A stretch of DNA of 64,000 nt from Methanobrevibacter sp. GTDB lineage: Archaea > Methanobacteriota > Methanobacteria > Methanobacteriales > Methanobacteriaceae. The notes under the pieces are model-generated. The model made no database searches, was not told the DNA's origin, and was given only the letters and a program-made list of their open reading frames with translations. The position numbers were made by a program, and so were the translations under genes. Below, in pieces: positions 1-11,133 of this stretch (its first letter is position 1; every line of letters starts with the position of its first letter). The DNA is taken from positions 100,168-164,167 of the forward strand of contig NZ_SUTM01000003.1 in assembly GCF_015062935.1 (NCBI RefSeq). The letters run 5' to 3'.

Positions 1-93
1 CATAATTCAACCTTCAAACTTAAATGAATATAAAATGAGTTTACCAATAACCCTTACTATCATATTAATTTTTTCTATTTATAAAAGATTAGT

Positions 94-113
94 GAGAGCA
101 TATGATAAGTAAT
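94..113 (-). repeat. 20-bp copy of the integrase-proximal sequence
   Basis: The reverse complement of these 20 bases is ATTACTTATCATATGCTCTC, found exactly at 48740-48759 just upstream of the integrase gene. The identity stops sharply on both sides. It may be an attachment-site-like sequence or a shared regulatory element; the function is inferred only from its position near the integrase. Confidence 0.5.
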
Positions 114-124
114 CCCAGTTACCA

Positions 125-168
125 ACAGGTTACTTAGTTACCTGTTAGTTACAAAAAACCTTTATATA
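125..168 (+). promoter_or_regulatory. Promoter with quasi-palindrome, PNPOx-like gene
   Basis: A TATA box TTTATATA lies at 161-168, preceded by an A-rich BRE-like stretch, about 25 bases before the expected transcript start near 190. Just upstream, at 125-145, ACAGGT and ACCTGT arms flank a 9-base near-symmetric centre, and GTTAC recurs several times. The dyad sits upstream of the TATA box, so it could be an activator or repressor site. The regulator is unknown. Confidence 0.45.
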
Positions 169-213
169 CCTTGAAATAAACTATAAACAACAAACTATTA
201 GGAGATAGAAAAA

Positions 214-615
214 ATGAGTGATGTAATAAATTTTTTAAAAGAAAACTCTTTAATATATTTAGCAACCAGTGGACTTGACGGAAACGCAAAAGTAAGACCA
301 ATTCTCTTTTACTTTGATGAAGATGAAAAACCATACTTCTGTACCGCAAACACCAAACCAATGTTTAAAGAATTAGATGCAAACCCTAACTGTGAAATAA
401 CAGTTGCAACCCCTGAATTCGCATGGTTAAGAATTGCAGGTAAAGTTGAATTCACTGATTCTATAGAGTTAAAACAAAAAGTAATCGACTCAAATGAACT
501 TGTAAAAGCATTATATGAAACTGCTGAGAATCCAACATTTGAAGTATTTACAGTCTCAGGAAAAGCAACTATTGCTGATTTCTCAGGAAATCCACCTAAA
601 ACATACGACTTATAA
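214..615 (+). CDS. Pyridoxamine 5'-phosphate oxidase-like FMN-binding protein
   Basis: This 133-residue protein has the compact split-barrel layout of the PNPOx-like family: an N-terminal helix and an LATSGLDGNAKVRPI strand that usually contacts flavin phosphate. It continues with a PYFCTAN strand and a WLRIAGKVEF strand. Members bind FMN or F420 and reduce small substrates; the substrate cannot be read from sequence. An AGGAG ribosome site lies 9 bases before the ATG. The gene is monocistronic and its end overlaps the convergent Mur ligase by 6 bases. Family assignment is firm, exact function open. Confidence 0.85.
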   Translation: MSDVINFLKENSLIYLATSGLDGNAKVRPILFYFDEDEKPYFCTANTKPMFKELDANPNCEITVATPEFAWLRIAGKVEFTDSIELKQKVIDSNELVKALYETAENPTFEVFTVSGKATIADFSGNPPKTYDL

Positions 616-2118
616 ATCAAAGATTAAAGATTTGTATTTGGTAGCAGCTTCACCAATAGCTATTACCATTTCACAATCTAAATTTAAAGCCTTTTTAATA
701 CCATCCCTAACCTGATTTTTAGATGCACCCATTGTTCCTGTTTTTGTAAAATCACTTACATAATTTAAAAATATCCTGTCATTCAATTTAGGATTTTCAG
801 TGAGTTTTTCAGAGGCAATCTTTTGGGATGCTGTGGATGCAGGAACTATGAATTTAGAGAATTTCAAAACACTGTTGAAAATGTCCAAATCACCCTTGTA
901 TCCTGATTCGGATGAAACTGTTATAACAGTAGTAAAGTCACCATGCAATTTTTTAAATTCCTTTAAGACTGTTTCAACACCTGCGGGGTTATGAGCAAAG
1001 TCAACAAATATGTCCTTACCTTTAACTTGAGCGACTTCCTCCATTCTACCGCTGACACCTGTAAAACTTGCAATAGATGGCAATATCTTATCGTAAGGTA
1101 AATCTAAAAATTTGTGAGCCGCAATAATGACTCCAGTAATATTATAAACATTATGTAGACCATCCACACCCATTTTAACTGTCAATTTCTCTGTAGGAGT
1201 GTGCAAGTCAAAAGTCCTGTTAGGCAAATCTACATTGGTTGCAATATAATCCACCTGAGGGGTTGTAACTCCGCATTGGCAGAAGTAATATCCGCATCCT
1301 GAAATGATTTCCTTAACTGCGATTTCACGACCGCATACACATTCTTTCATACCTATTGAATCCGGAAGTTCGTCTACACCGAATGTTATGACCTCACCTT
1401 TAAAGTCAAGTTCACGCAACAGTCCAACTATTGTAGGGTCATGTGCATTAACAACCAATTGTCCTATTCCCAATTCCTTAATGAATTCCGCTTTAACATT
1501 AGCATAATCCATGAAGCTTCCAAGATCTCTTAAATGGTCCGGAGTGATGTTGGTAATTAAACCTCCTGACATGGATGTGTTTTTTACAATTTTTCCGACA
1601 GTGCCCGGAACTCCAAAGGTTCCTACCTCCAGAATTCCCACATCGCCATTTAATCTTGACTGCAGGATAGGAATATATTCGGCATTGCCCTGCATGCCTT
1701 CCAAATCATGTTCACATGGTTTGATTCCGTTATCATAAGCTATTTTTTTGAGAAGAGTTGTTGAAGTTGTCTTACCGTTGGTTCCGGTTATTCCAAATAC
1801 CGGCTTTTCAGGCTGAATCATATCAATAACTTCATCAATTCCTAAAATAGGTTTATCACAGTTTTTCAATACATCAGAATCCTTAGGCAAACTTGCAGGA
1901 GGAATTATAATATCGGACTTTTCGAAAAATTTATCGGGAGTCTTTCCATAGTACACTTCAATGTCATATCCTTCAAGGGCATTTGCAAACCGGCAGTCTT
2001 TTTTGAATGACAAATCTGTCCCAATTACGTTATAGCCTCTTTGTTTTAAAATTCTTGCTATTAAATTTCCGTTTGCGCCGCAAACACCAATAACTCCAAA
2101 GGTCTTATTTTTATTCAT
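610..2118 (-). CDS. Mur ligase family protein with MurT-like Cys4 insert (pseudomurein ligase candidate)
   Basis: This 502-residue ATP-dependent amide ligase has an N-terminal Rossmann-like domain (GVCGANGNLIARIL), a central P-loop GITGTNGKTTSTT and NITPDHL typical of Mur ligases, and a C-terminal domain (SGRMEEV, VDFAHNPAGVE). In the middle, four cysteines in two pairs (CVCG and CQCG about 20 residues apart) resemble the zinc ribbon inserted in MurT proteins. In Methanobacteriales such ligases are linked to building the pseudomurein peptide; the exact residue added is unknown. The chosen ATG at 2118 has a GGGAG site 8 bases upstream and overlaps the preceding ligase stop by 8 bases (ATGAATAA). 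A longer start at 2139 lacks a good ribosome site. Confidence 0.85.
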   Translation of the reverse strand: MNKNKTFGVIGVCGANGNLIARILKQRGYNVIGTDLSFKKDCRFANALEGYDIEVYYGKTPDKFFEKSDIIIPPASLPKDSDVLKNCDKPILGIDEVIDMIQPEKPVFGITGTNGKTTSTTLLKKIAYDNGIKPCEHDLEGMQGNAEYIPILQSRLNGDVGILEVGTFGVPGTVGKIVKNTSMSGGLITNITPDHLRDLGSFMDYANVKAEFIKELGIGQLVVNAHDPTIVGLLRELDFKGEVITFGVDELPDSIGMKECVCGREIAVKEIISGCGYYFCQCGVTTPQVDYIATNVDLPNRTFDLHTPTEKLTVKMGVDGLHNVYNITGVIIAAHKFLDLPYDKILPSIASFTGVSGRMEEVAQVKGKDIFVDFAHNPAGVETVLKEFKKLHGDFTTVITVSSESGYKGDLDIFNSVLKFSKFIVPASTASQKIASEKLTENPKLNDRIFLNYVSDFTKTGTMGASKNQVRDGIKKALNLDCEMVIAIGEAATKYKSLIFDL

Positions 2119-3496
2119 ATTTTTTACTCCCTTCTTCAAGCCCCTTCATAATCTTATCGACTGTAGTTAGCCTGTCATATGCTATAAGCGGTCCCATATG
2201 GAGAATTATATCTCCAGGTTCGGAATATTTGAAGGTTTCACATGCTGCGATTTCAATGTTTTCCACAGCCACCTTTTCAATTTTTGGATTGGTTATTGCA
2301 TCTAAAATCTCCTGAGCAGCTTCCATTTCTACTTCCTGTGTAACTTCGTTAAATCCACTAGCAATAACTGTCTTAATGTCATATCCACTTACTAACTGAC
2401 CAACTTCAGCCTTGTCTCTAACGGACAATGTATCAAAATGATCTAAGAATAACACTACACTTTCATCCTTGAAATAATCCAAGGTGATTTTCATTCCATC
2501 ATACAAGAATGCAGAATCAAGAATTACTTTTCTGCCATTGTAATCGCCGACATCTTCCATGTGTGCAGGCAGTCCTTTAAATACGGTTAAGGCATCAATA
2601 ATATCTTCCTTAGCAACTCCGTATGTCAGGGCAACAGCTGATGCCGCAACAGAATTTTCAAAGAAGTAGCTCATCATATTGAACGGAGTTGTGAATTCCA
2701 CATCTTTTGATTTGATTGTTAATGATTTATCTCCAACTGTTCCCTTGAAGTCAACATCCTCATCAAGAGCATAGAAAATTGCATCATCCCTAACGCTTTC
2801 GATAATGTCACGACAGGAATTATTGGCTATGAATGTTTCACTCATTGCCTGTAAAACCAATTTACGTTGCTGGTATTTTTCAAGGGAGCCTCCAAATTCA
2901 GACAGGTGGTCTTCTGCTATGTTGGTTAAAAGACCAATTTTAATATCCAGCCTGTCCAAAAGGCCTATAGTACCATGAGGAAGTTCAAAAATAGCTATAT
3001 CACAGTCCTGTGCTTTACCTTTAACAATTCCATCGATAATAGCTTCTGAAACCAAGTTGTTTACTAAAGATGAACATGACCATACCTTATAACCAGCCTG
3101 CTTGAAGAGGCTTGTAGTTATGAATGTAGTGGTTGTTTTACCCATGGTTCCGGTAATTCCGATAATGTCTACCGGAATCAAATCATTAACAGTTTTTGAG
3201 AATTCTTCATTGGTTAAAACTTTTAATTCTGAATTTTTTACTTTTTGAGCTATTGGAGCTGATTCAGGTAATGTCGGAGGCATGTAAACCGCATCGAAGC
3301 CATCAACAGAAGGGTCTTTATTTGCTAAATCCAGAGTAACTCCTTCTTTTTCCATTTCAATTAAACTTCTTTGAAATTCTATTTTAAATTCTGAAATGTC
3401 TTTTAAATCAGTTATAACAACTTGATGGCCCAAATAATTTAGCAATCTTGCAACAGGCCTACTTGCATTTCCAGCACCAACAACTAAATAATTCAT
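2111..3496 (-). CDS. Mur ligase family protein (pseudomurein ligase candidate)
   Basis: This 461-residue Mur-type ligase has an N-terminal nucleotide-binding fold (NYLVVGAGNASRPVARLL), a P-loop GITGTMGKTTTT at about residue 116, a NIAEDHLSEFGG segment like the Mur NxTxDHL motif, and a C-terminal domain with ILDSAFLYDGM. It lacks the zinc ribbon seen in its partner. It is translationally coupled to the second ligase by an 8-base overlap, so the two probably act in one pathway, the cytoplasmic assembly of the pseudomurein peptide. The order of action and substrates are inferred, not seen. Confidence 0.85.
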   Translation of the reverse strand: MNYLVVGAGNASRPVARLLNYLGHQVVITDLKDISEFKIEFQRSLIEMEKEGVTLDLANKDPSVDGFDAVYMPPTLPESAPIAQKVKNSELKVLTNEEFSKTVNDLIPVDIIGITGTMGKTTTTFITTSLFKQAGYKVWSCSSLVNNLVSEAIIDGIVKGKAQDCDIAIFELPHGTIGLLDRLDIKIGLLTNIAEDHLSEFGGSLEKYQQRKLVLQAMSETFIANNSCRDIIESVRDDAIFYALDEDVDFKGTVGDKSLTIKSKDVEFTTPFNMMSYFFENSVAASAVALTYGVAKEDIIDALTVFKGLPAHMEDVGDYNGRKVILDSAFLYDGMKITLDYFKDESVVLFLDHFDTLSVRDKAEVGQLVSGYDIKTVIASGFNEVTQEVEMEAAQEILDAITNPKIEKVAVENIEIAACETFKYSEPGDIILHMGPLIAYDRLTTVDKIMKGLEEGSKKYE

Positions 3497-3618
3497 AAAA
3501 AGTCTTCCTCACAATTTATTAGTTTAATTTATAGTTTTTATTTAATTTAAAGTTTTAATTAAAAAAAATTTTATTCGAATTTGTCAGTTAAATTTAAAAA
3601 AAAAGAATATTAAAAACC

Positions 3619-4806
3619 TTATTCGAATTGAATAAGATTTTCTACATCATTATAAACAACATCAAGTCCACACATTGATGGAACATAATTTGCTGCTTTT
3701 GCAGAGTTTACACCAATTACCTCAAAGCCCATCTCTTCAATAGGTGCCACAACCATACAGGTGTCACATACAACATTTCCACCTGCGGATTCGATTATTT
3801 CTGTGTAACCCATTCTGTCAGCAGTTGCCTTTACGCTAACTGATGTGCAAATCCACAATTTGTTTTTTATTGTTTTACCTTGTACGATACCAGCTACTTG
3901 TTTAATTTCTTCAAGTGATGCATGAGGACATCCTAAACAAATAAGGTCAGGTTCTTTATCTGTTGTTGTTAATTTCTGGCGGGTTTCTTGGATTTCCTTG
4001 TCTGAAATGAACATTATATCTTCAATTTCACCACTGTCAATTAAATTGGCTTCAGGAGTAACATCCTCCACGTGGTAAAGTGCAACAGATCCTGATGAAG
4101 CAAGAGCCGCACCAAGGGTTTTCAAATCGTTGTTGTTTGGAGTGTTTTGAAGTTTGAAGTAAGGCACTCCTCCACCGACAAATTTACCGATAATGTAGCC
4201 TAACGCTCCAAAATCAGCGCCTTTCAATTCAGTTGTTACATTAACAACAAGATTTGCCTGCCTATTTTCCTCTAAATGAAAACCATATAATGGAGTTTTA
4301 CCTACAATAGCTGCTGCAAGAGCTGCAGGGCCTCCCTCACGGTTTGTTCTAGCACCAATTACAGAATTAACATAAGCAACGGCTGAAGATTCTGACCAGG
4401 AAACATGGTCCCTGAATCTTGGAACATTACCTACCAGATATGGTGTACAGGTACATGTTTTAGATATTCCGAGATTTGCATATGCATCTACAATCTGATT
4501 TTGCTTAATTGCAAAGTCCTTTGGAAACCCTAATTTTTCCCAGTTGTCCAAATCTGTTCCAGGAGGATTGAGTGAAGCATTAATAGTAGCTTTTCCAGAC
4601 CCATCAAGAGCCAAATCTTCAAGATACTCTAAACCGGCATCCCCAATAGTTTTGTAAGAAACTCCAGAAACCTGTGCAGAAGTAATGTCAACCAATTTGG
4701 AAGCTCCATAGATATCTCCTAAAGCAACAAGAATATCCATGCTTTTCCTAATAGTTTCACCGAACTCTCCATCACACATTTGCTGTTCTTCGTTTGTTAA
4801 AAACAT
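3619..4806 (-). CDS. Aconitase X / phosphomevalonate dehydratase large subunit
   Basis: This 395-residue protein is of the aconitase X (former DUF521) family. It begins [26 protein letters not shown] and carries cysteine motifs ([21 protein letters not shown]) suited to an iron-sulfur cluster. In archaea the family is the large subunit of the enzyme that dehydrates 5-phosphomevalonate to trans-anhydromevalonate phosphate in the modified mevalonate route to isoprenoid lipids. The small subunit is not in this window. The ATG at 4806 has GGTGAT 5 bases upstream and lies 1 base past the recJ-like stop, so it is preferred over an ATG at 4818. Confidence 0.85.
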   Translation of the reverse strand: MFLTNEEQQMCDGEFGETIRKSMDILVALGDIYGASKLVDITSAQVSGVSYKTIGDAGLEYLEDLALDGSGKATINASLNPPGTDLDNWEKLGFPKDFAIKQNQIVDAYANLGISKTCTCTPYLVGNVPRFRDHVSWSESSAVAYVNSVIGARTNREGGPAALAAAIVGKTPLYGFHLEENRQANLVVNVTTELKGADFGALGYIIGKFVGGGVPYFKLQNTPNNNDLKTLGAALASSGSVALYHVEDVTPEANLIDSGEIEDIMFISDKEIQETRQKLTTTDKEPDLICLGCPHASLEEIKQVAGIVQGKTIKNKLWICTSVSVKATADRMGYTEIIESAGGNVVCDTCMVVAPIEEMGFEVIGVNSAKAANYVPSMCGLDVVYNDVENLIQFE

Positions 4807-4807
4807 G

Positions 4808-6196
4808 TTAATCACCATTTAATTGATATTCAACCATTTCATCAACAATATGCAGGAAGTTATCCTTGCTTTCATATGGTATCATAGCACCGGCAGCAAT
4901 ATCGTGACCGCCTCCAGTACCCCCAAAATTATTTGAAGAATCTTTTAAGGCCTTTCCTAAATTAACGCCTTTTGCAACCATATCCCTTGTGGTTCTGCCT
5001 GAAATTTTAATATCCTTATGAAGACGTGACATTCCAATAACCGGTTTGGAATCATCCAATATCTCAACTGACAATCCAATACTTGCAATAGTTCCCATTA
5101 CAGATTTCAATACCTTGTCTTCACTATACAAATACTGAATTGAATTTAACTGTTGAGCACCTTCCTTTTTAATCCATTCAAGACCTTTGACAATCTGGTC
5201 ACGGTATTGGCGTTGCAGTCTTAAGGCGGCATCCAAAGCCTGGTCTTTTTCACCTAAAGCAATACTTAAACCCAAGCCCTGTTTTTTATTTTTACCGCAA
5301 GCATCGAGAATATAAGAGAATTCTTCCAAATCACGTAACATAGGCACCTGTTTTGCAACAGTGTAACAGTCACCGAAAATATCAGGATTAATAGTAATCA
5401 GCGCATCTTTTAGCAAATCTTTTTCTTCATCTTCCAAATCTGTGAATTTAATTCCGTAAGATAAATTCATCTTCTCTAAAAATTCACGGGCACCGTCAAA
5501 GTCACCGCTTATTCCAGGAAGAGGAGGTGAAAAAGTATAAGCTAAAGATTTAAAAATCGGTTCAGTTGATTTGGAAACAATCTTTAAGCCTTCATGAATT
5601 TCCAGATTACCACTTTCAAGGGCATCATCAAGGATTAGTTTATTAACACCAGTGAATCCGCCTTGTCCTTGCATATCACCAAATGCTCCAACCAGAGCAT
5701 AATAAGCCAAATGTTTTTTATCCAAATCACGAATGGCCAAATAAGCTGAGCCCGCACCACATAAATCTTTACTACCGTCAACACCGAAAAGGTGAGGGTT
5801 GATGTGGACGACATTGCTCTCACTTTCAGTATCGTCTACCTGATGGTGATCTGCAACGATGACATCATGTTTATAAGTGTTAAATTCCTTTATAAATGGA
5901 CTTCCCATATCTGAGAAGATAAATAAATCATACTTTTCACTTCTAAGCTGATTTACCATATCTTCTTTTAGACGTGGGACAATTGTAGTATGGAATTGAA
6001 TATTTTCCTCAGCCAAAGCATTAGCTATAACAGCGGCTGCGGAAATTCCATCAGCATCGTTATGAGAAATTAATCTTATAACTGAATCATTTTCCATATG
6101 CTCCTTGAGCATACGTGTAGCTTCACTAGCTCTATTTAACAAGGAGTGCTGCTTCTCTTGGATTATATCTCCAACCTTCTGGTAATCTACCTTCAC
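4808..6196 (-). CDS. RecJ-like DHH-family phosphoesterase
   Basis: This is a DHH-superfamily nuclease of up to 462 residues. [23 protein letters not shown] and VADHHQVDD supply metal-binding aspartates and histidines. A C-terminal DHHA1-like domain ends in the glycine-rich [16 protein letters not shown]. Archaeal relatives are the GAN/RecJ proteins that join the replication helicase complex or act as single-strand exonucleases. It lies directly after rpsO, a common archaeal pairing. The start is uncertain: the longest form begins at a GTG inside rpsO (65-base overlap) without a clear ribosome site. A TTG at 6142 or ATG at 6112 would remove 18 or 28 residues and better match where the family usually begins. 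Confidence 0.85.
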   Translation of the reverse strand: MKVDYQKVGDIIQEKQHSLLNRASEATRMLKEHMENDSVIRLISHNDADGISAAAVIANALAEENIQFHTTIVPRLKEDMVNQLRSEKYDLFIFSDMGSPFIKEFNTYKHDVIVADHHQVDDTESESNVVHINPHLFGVDGSKDLCGAGSAYLAIRDLDKKHLAYYALVGAFGDMQGQGGFTGVNKLILDDALESGNLEIHEGLKIVSKSTEPIFKSLAYTFSPPLPGISGDFDGAREFLEKMNLSYGIKFTDLEDEEKDLLKDALITINPDIFGDCYTVAKQVPMLRDLEEFSYILDACGKNKKQGLGLSIALGEKDQALDAALRLQRQYRDQIVKGLEWIKKEGAQQLNSIQYLYSEDKVLKSVMGTIASIGLSVEILDDSKPVIGMSRLHKDIKISGRTTRDMVAKGVNLGKALKDSSNNFGGTGGGHDIAAGAMIPYESKDNFLHIVDEMVEYQLNGD

Positions 6197-6530
6197 TTAC
6201 ATAGTAAGAAGCTAATCTTCTGATTCTTGATTCGATGATAGTTAAACCTCTTTTTGAGTGTAAGTCTTTAGGGTTTTCTTCTAAGTGATCTCTGATGTTT
6301 ACTGCTCTTTTGATTAAGTTTAATAAGTCTTCTGGGTATTCTCCAGCTTGACCGTTTCTTCTTAAGATTTCAGTAATTCTTTCACCAGTTACATCTTTAA
6401 CAGATGGAATTCCGTATTGGTCTCTTAATACAATACCGATTTCGGAAGTACTTTTACCTTCTCTGTTAAATTTTAAAATCATTTCTTCAATTTCTTCATC
6501 ACTATAAGTTACCCATTCTGGTCTTGCCAT
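6132..6530 (-). CDS. rps15: 30S ribosomal protein S15
   Basis: This 132-residue S15 of the archaeal/eukaryotic type has the extra N-terminal part ([21 protein letters not shown]) before the S15 core ([40 protein letters not shown]). It binds 16S rRNA in the small-subunit platform. It sits between rdgB and the recJ-like gene on the same strand and likely shares their transcript. The C-terminal reading frame overlaps the longest recJ-like frame. Confidence 0.97.
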   Translation of the reverse strand: MARPEWVTYSDEEIEEMILKFNREGKSTSEIGIVLRDQYGIPSVKDVTGERITEILRRNGQAGEYPEDLLNLIKRAVNIRDHLEENPKDLHSKRGLTIIESRIRRLASYYVSEGRLPEGWRYNPREAALLVK

Positions 6531-6583
6531 AATATAAACCTCTTTAAATTTTTTAAATCTTAAATAAGCCCAATTAAGTTAAA

Positions 6584-7135
6584 CTATTCTCTAGAAGAAT
6601 ACCATTTTATGAATTTTTCTAAAGAATTTTTTCTATGTGAAAATTGGTTTTTTTCATCAGTTGTCAGTTCCCCAAAGGTCTTACCTTCACTAGGAACATA
6701 GAAAATCGGATCAAAAGCAAATCCTAAATCTCCCCTTTCTTCAACTGCGATTTCACCTGACACCTTGCCTAAAAAAGTCTTGGGCTCAGAATTGGGGGCA
6801 CAGTACCCAATAACTGACCTGAATTCGGCATAACGGTCATTTGAATCTGCTAATAACTTTAAAATTCCCTGATTTCCAATAGTATCCTGAACATAATGAG
6901 AATACACTCCAGGAAATCCATTCAAAGCTTTAATGAATAAACCAGCATCTTCAACAATCACAGGACAGTCAAGTTCATGACAAGCATATTTTGCGCCTGA
7001 TATGGCCACTTCCTCAAGAGTTCCCTGAGGTTCTGTGTAACCTAAATCAATATGCTTCAAGTTAATGTCATAATCTTTGAAAATGTTCTCTGCTTCTTTA
7101 ACTTTATGTTCGTTACCAGTTATAAATGTTATCAT
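6584..7135 (-). CDS. rdgB: XTP/dITP diphosphatase (RdgB/HAM1 family)
   Basis: This 183-residue house-cleaning nucleotide pyrophosphatase removes inosine and xanthosine triphosphates from the pool. The family signature is visible: [12 protein letters not shown] at the N-terminus, [19 protein letters not shown] in the middle, and the C-terminal [12 protein letters not shown] and [11 protein letters not shown]. Length is normal. It is 53 bases upstream of rps15 on the same strand and probably heads or joins that operon. Confidence 0.95.
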   Translation of the reverse strand: MITFITGNEHKVKEAENIFKDYDINLKHIDLGYTEPQGTLEEVAISGAKYACHELDCPVIVEDAGLFIKALNGFPGVYSHYVQDTIGNQGILKLLADSNDRYAEFRSVIGYCAPNSEPKTFLGKVSGEIAVEERGDLGFAFDPIFYVPSEGKTFGELTTDEKNQFSHRKNSLEKFIKWYSSRE

Positions 7136-7175
7136 ATCTTTTAAATATGAAATTAATTTTTATTATAGATGTTGG

Positions 7176-7208
7176 TAAAAAGTATGAAATGAAAAAAATT
7201 TCAGTACT
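7176..7208 (-). terminator. Candidate terminator downstream of the DUF4062 gene
   Basis: On the minus strand, arms AGTACTGAAAT and ATTTCATACT pair with a one-base bulge around a T-rich loop and are followed by TTTTT. It is 157 bases past the stop of the DUF4062 gene, so the assignment is tentative. Confidence 0.35.
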
Positions 7209-7301
7209 TCTTATCCTTAATTAATTTTTATCTCAACCAACAATTAAATTAGGGTTACTAAACTGAAATGAGATAATAATTGAAAGCAAAATCGATTTAA
7301 A

Positions 7302-7342
7302 ATAACCCAAATTTTCATTAATATAACCCAAAATTATGGGTT
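7302..7342. promoter_or_regulatory. AACCCA repeat cluster, possible regulator site
   Basis: ATAACCCAAA occurs at 7302-7311 and 7323-7332, exactly 21 bases apart (about two helical turns). The second copy forms a 6-base-arm dyad AACCCA/TGGGTT at 7325-7342. The cluster lies just 3' of the DUF4062/winged-helix gene and upstream of rdgB. It could be an operator, but no binding protein is shown. Confidence 0.35.
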
Positions 7343-7365
7343 GATATGAGTCATTGAATAATTAA

Positions 7366-8787
7366 TTACTTAATACCAACATCAGAAATTATTTTAAAAA
7401 TATTTATTCTTCCATTTTTAGATTTTATTACAAAATTCTCTTCTTCTAATTTATTTAAATCTCGTATTGCAGTGTTTCTAGATACATTAAACATTTTTTG
7501 ATACTGTGAAATAGTAATTTGGGATTTTTCACTTCTTAAAAATTTAATTTGCCTATCATTTAAACCATTTGAATAATTAAGGATATAATTACTTTTAAAT
7601 ACTACTTTAAAAAAATCATTATTTTCAAAAAAATCAGGTTCATCCAAACCATGATTTTTCATCAAATCTCTCATTTGCTTAATTCCCCTACCCACATGCT
7701 CCATATATATTGTATTAGAAAAAATATTACAAATATTGGCGTTTCTATGAATTGGTTCATTTTCTTCAAAATTATAAATATTTAATGGATATTTTAAACG
7801 TCCTGGACTTTTTACTTCAATTCTATCTGGATAAATATAAAAATTAACTGATGCTGAAGATATAGTATAATCTCTATGTGCTAAAGCATTCACTAACGCT
7901 TCACGTATAGCATTGAATGGATATTCATGAGAAGTATATCTATGAAAACCTTTTACTTCTGAAATATGGCGAGTATGTTTAAAGAAAAATTCTTCGCATT
8001 CCTTCAATACTTTAATTAATGAAGTGTTTGAAACATTTTTTTCAAATTTTTTAAATCCACTATCATCAAAAAAATGAACCATTTTTACTTCATGAGGAAT
8101 ATTAAATTTAGATAAATCTTTAGCAAAAAATAATGCCCCTGCAACATTCAATTTAAACTCGCCATTATAATATTCACCTGCATTAATTGTTGATAATGCA
8201 TTAACTAGTCCTTTTTCATCTCTTAAATTTTTAATAGGACTATAGTCCACACTATTAAAAAACATTTCAACAGCTTCCATATCGACATCATCACATGAAG
8301 AGTCAAGTAACAATTCAGAATCATAAGCCCTATAATTAATCAAATTCTTTTCTAAAAAATCACATAAACTTCTTCTAACTTCAAAATATAATTCATATTT
8401 GTCTTTGAAAGTTTGATAGCTATGTTCATCTTTTATTTTTTCAATGAAAGTATTGACATTATCTTCCCTGAATTTAACATCTTTAAGGAATATTAACACG
8501 TCATTGTGAGCCTTATTGAAGAGATTATATTCGTATTCTGTTGCAGATATTCCAGATTCCGAAATATTCCCATAATCAGAACCAATCAAACCTATATACA
8601 CATCTGAATTAACCACCTCATGAGAATATAGTTCAACAGGAGTTTTACCTGAAGCAGATGTTTCTTCAAATGAAAATACCTCAAAAAACCTATTTAGTAC
8701 ATAATCCTGTTCGATTTCGCGTTTAACAAACTCACGTTCGTTTTCAAATTCCTGTTGGTTACTGCTTAAGAAAATTTTAAATTTCAT
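7366..8787 (-). CDS. DUF4062 - GHKL ATPase - winged helix protein
   Basis: This 473-residue multidomain protein has three visible parts. Residues 1-100 look like DUF4062, a TIR-like signalling fold (KIFLSSNQQEFENER, GKTPVELYSHEVVNSDVYIGLIGSDYG). Residues about 185-400 resemble the RecG-related ATP-binding regulators: N-box EALVNALAHRDY (296-307), SPGRL (327-331) and HVGRGIKQM (364-372). Residues about 410-470 form a winged helix (SQYQKMFNVSRNTAIRDLNKLEEENFV). Such fusions occur as stand-alone accessory or defence-type genes, but no activity can be claimed. The gene is AT-rich compared with its neighbours and sits alone between kae1-bud32 and rdgB, suggesting acquisition. Domain calls are good, role unknown. 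Confidence 0.75.
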   Translation of the reverse strand: MKFKIFLSSNQQEFENEREFVKREIEQDYVLNRFFEVFSFEETSASGKTPVELYSHEVVNSDVYIGLIGSDYGNISESGISATEYEYNLFNKAHNDVLIFLKDVKFREDNVNTFIEKIKDEHSYQTFKDKYELYFEVRRSLCDFLEKNLINYRAYDSELLLDSSCDDVDMEAVEMFFNSVDYSPIKNLRDEKGLVNALSTINAGEYYNGEFKLNVAGALFFAKDLSKFNIPHEVKMVHFFDDSGFKKFEKNVSNTSLIKVLKECEEFFFKHTRHISEVKGFHRYTSHEYPFNAIREALVNALAHRDYTISSASVNFYIYPDRIEVKSPGRLKYPLNIYNFEENEPIHRNANICNIFSNTIYMEHVGRGIKQMRDLMKNHGLDEPDFFENNDFFKVVFKSNYILNYSNGLNDRQIKFLRSEKSQITISQYQKMFNVSRNTAIRDLNKLEEENFVIKSKNGRINIFKIISDVGIK

Positions 8788-8951
8788 GATAAAACCTTTA
8801 AAGCTAAATTAATTGATAATAATTAGTTTAATTTAATATTTAAAGGTTTTTAAATTGTTATTTTAATTAAAAATTGATTTTAAATCGTTTTATTGTAGTC
8901 ACTTAGAAAAATTGTCCTCAAATTGTAAAATTGATTTCATTTAGAAGACAA

Positions 8952-10550
<1,599 letters not shown>

Positions 10551-10629
10551 CTAAAAAATTTAATTAACTATATATTAATATTTAAAAATATAAAAATATT
10601 TTTTTAATTCAAAAAACAAAAGTGAAAAC

Positions 10630-11133
10630 ATGGGATTTTATAGTGCTAATACTCTTGAGCAGAAAAGAGTGAAACAATTAACTGGAGACATTAACATTCA
10701 TGATATGTTTAAAAACGAATGTAATGCAAGAGGAATACCTATTTACAATGCATACAACATTCAAAAAAGACTGATTCATGAAGTTGAACAAGAAGAACTT
10801 GTAGGAGTCGACAATGTCGATGCAAGATTAATGGAACTATTGGAAGAAAGGGGAAAAAACAAGGTCACACACAGATATGTGGATTTTGTATCTAGAGAAG
10901 ACAGCGCCTCCAAAGGAGTAGTTCCTGCAATGCCAGAACAAGAAGAGAAGCTTCCTCCAAAAGAACAAATTAAAATTCCGCCTAGGGCAAGAGACGGGAA
11001 AACATTTAAAACAGATGATGAACTTCCTGAAATGGAAATGTTAAAGAAAATCATGCTCCAGAATAAAAAGATTATTAATCAGAACAAGATTATTATAGAT
11101 TTATTGAAAAAACAGGGTGAAAACAATGATTGA
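10630..11133 (+). CDS. Conserved hypothetical protein
   Basis: This 167-residue, charged protein has no recognised domain. The N-terminal 70 residues look folded, followed by a proline/lysine-rich linker (PEQEEKLPPKEQIKIPP) and a C-terminal helix rich in K, I, N and Q (about 135-165). It has no signal peptide or membrane segment. It overlaps the start of the cobT-like gene and is divergent from kae1-bud32. An operon partner role is likely, but function is unknown. Confidence 0.7.
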   Translation: MGFYSANTLEQKRVKQLTGDINIHDMFKNECNARGIPIYNAYNIQKRLIHEVEQEELVGVDNVDARLMELLEERGKNKVTHRYVDFVSREDSASKGVVPAMPEQEEKLPPKEQIKIPPRARDGKTFKTDDELPEMEMLKKIMLQNKKIINQNKIIIDLLKKQGENND

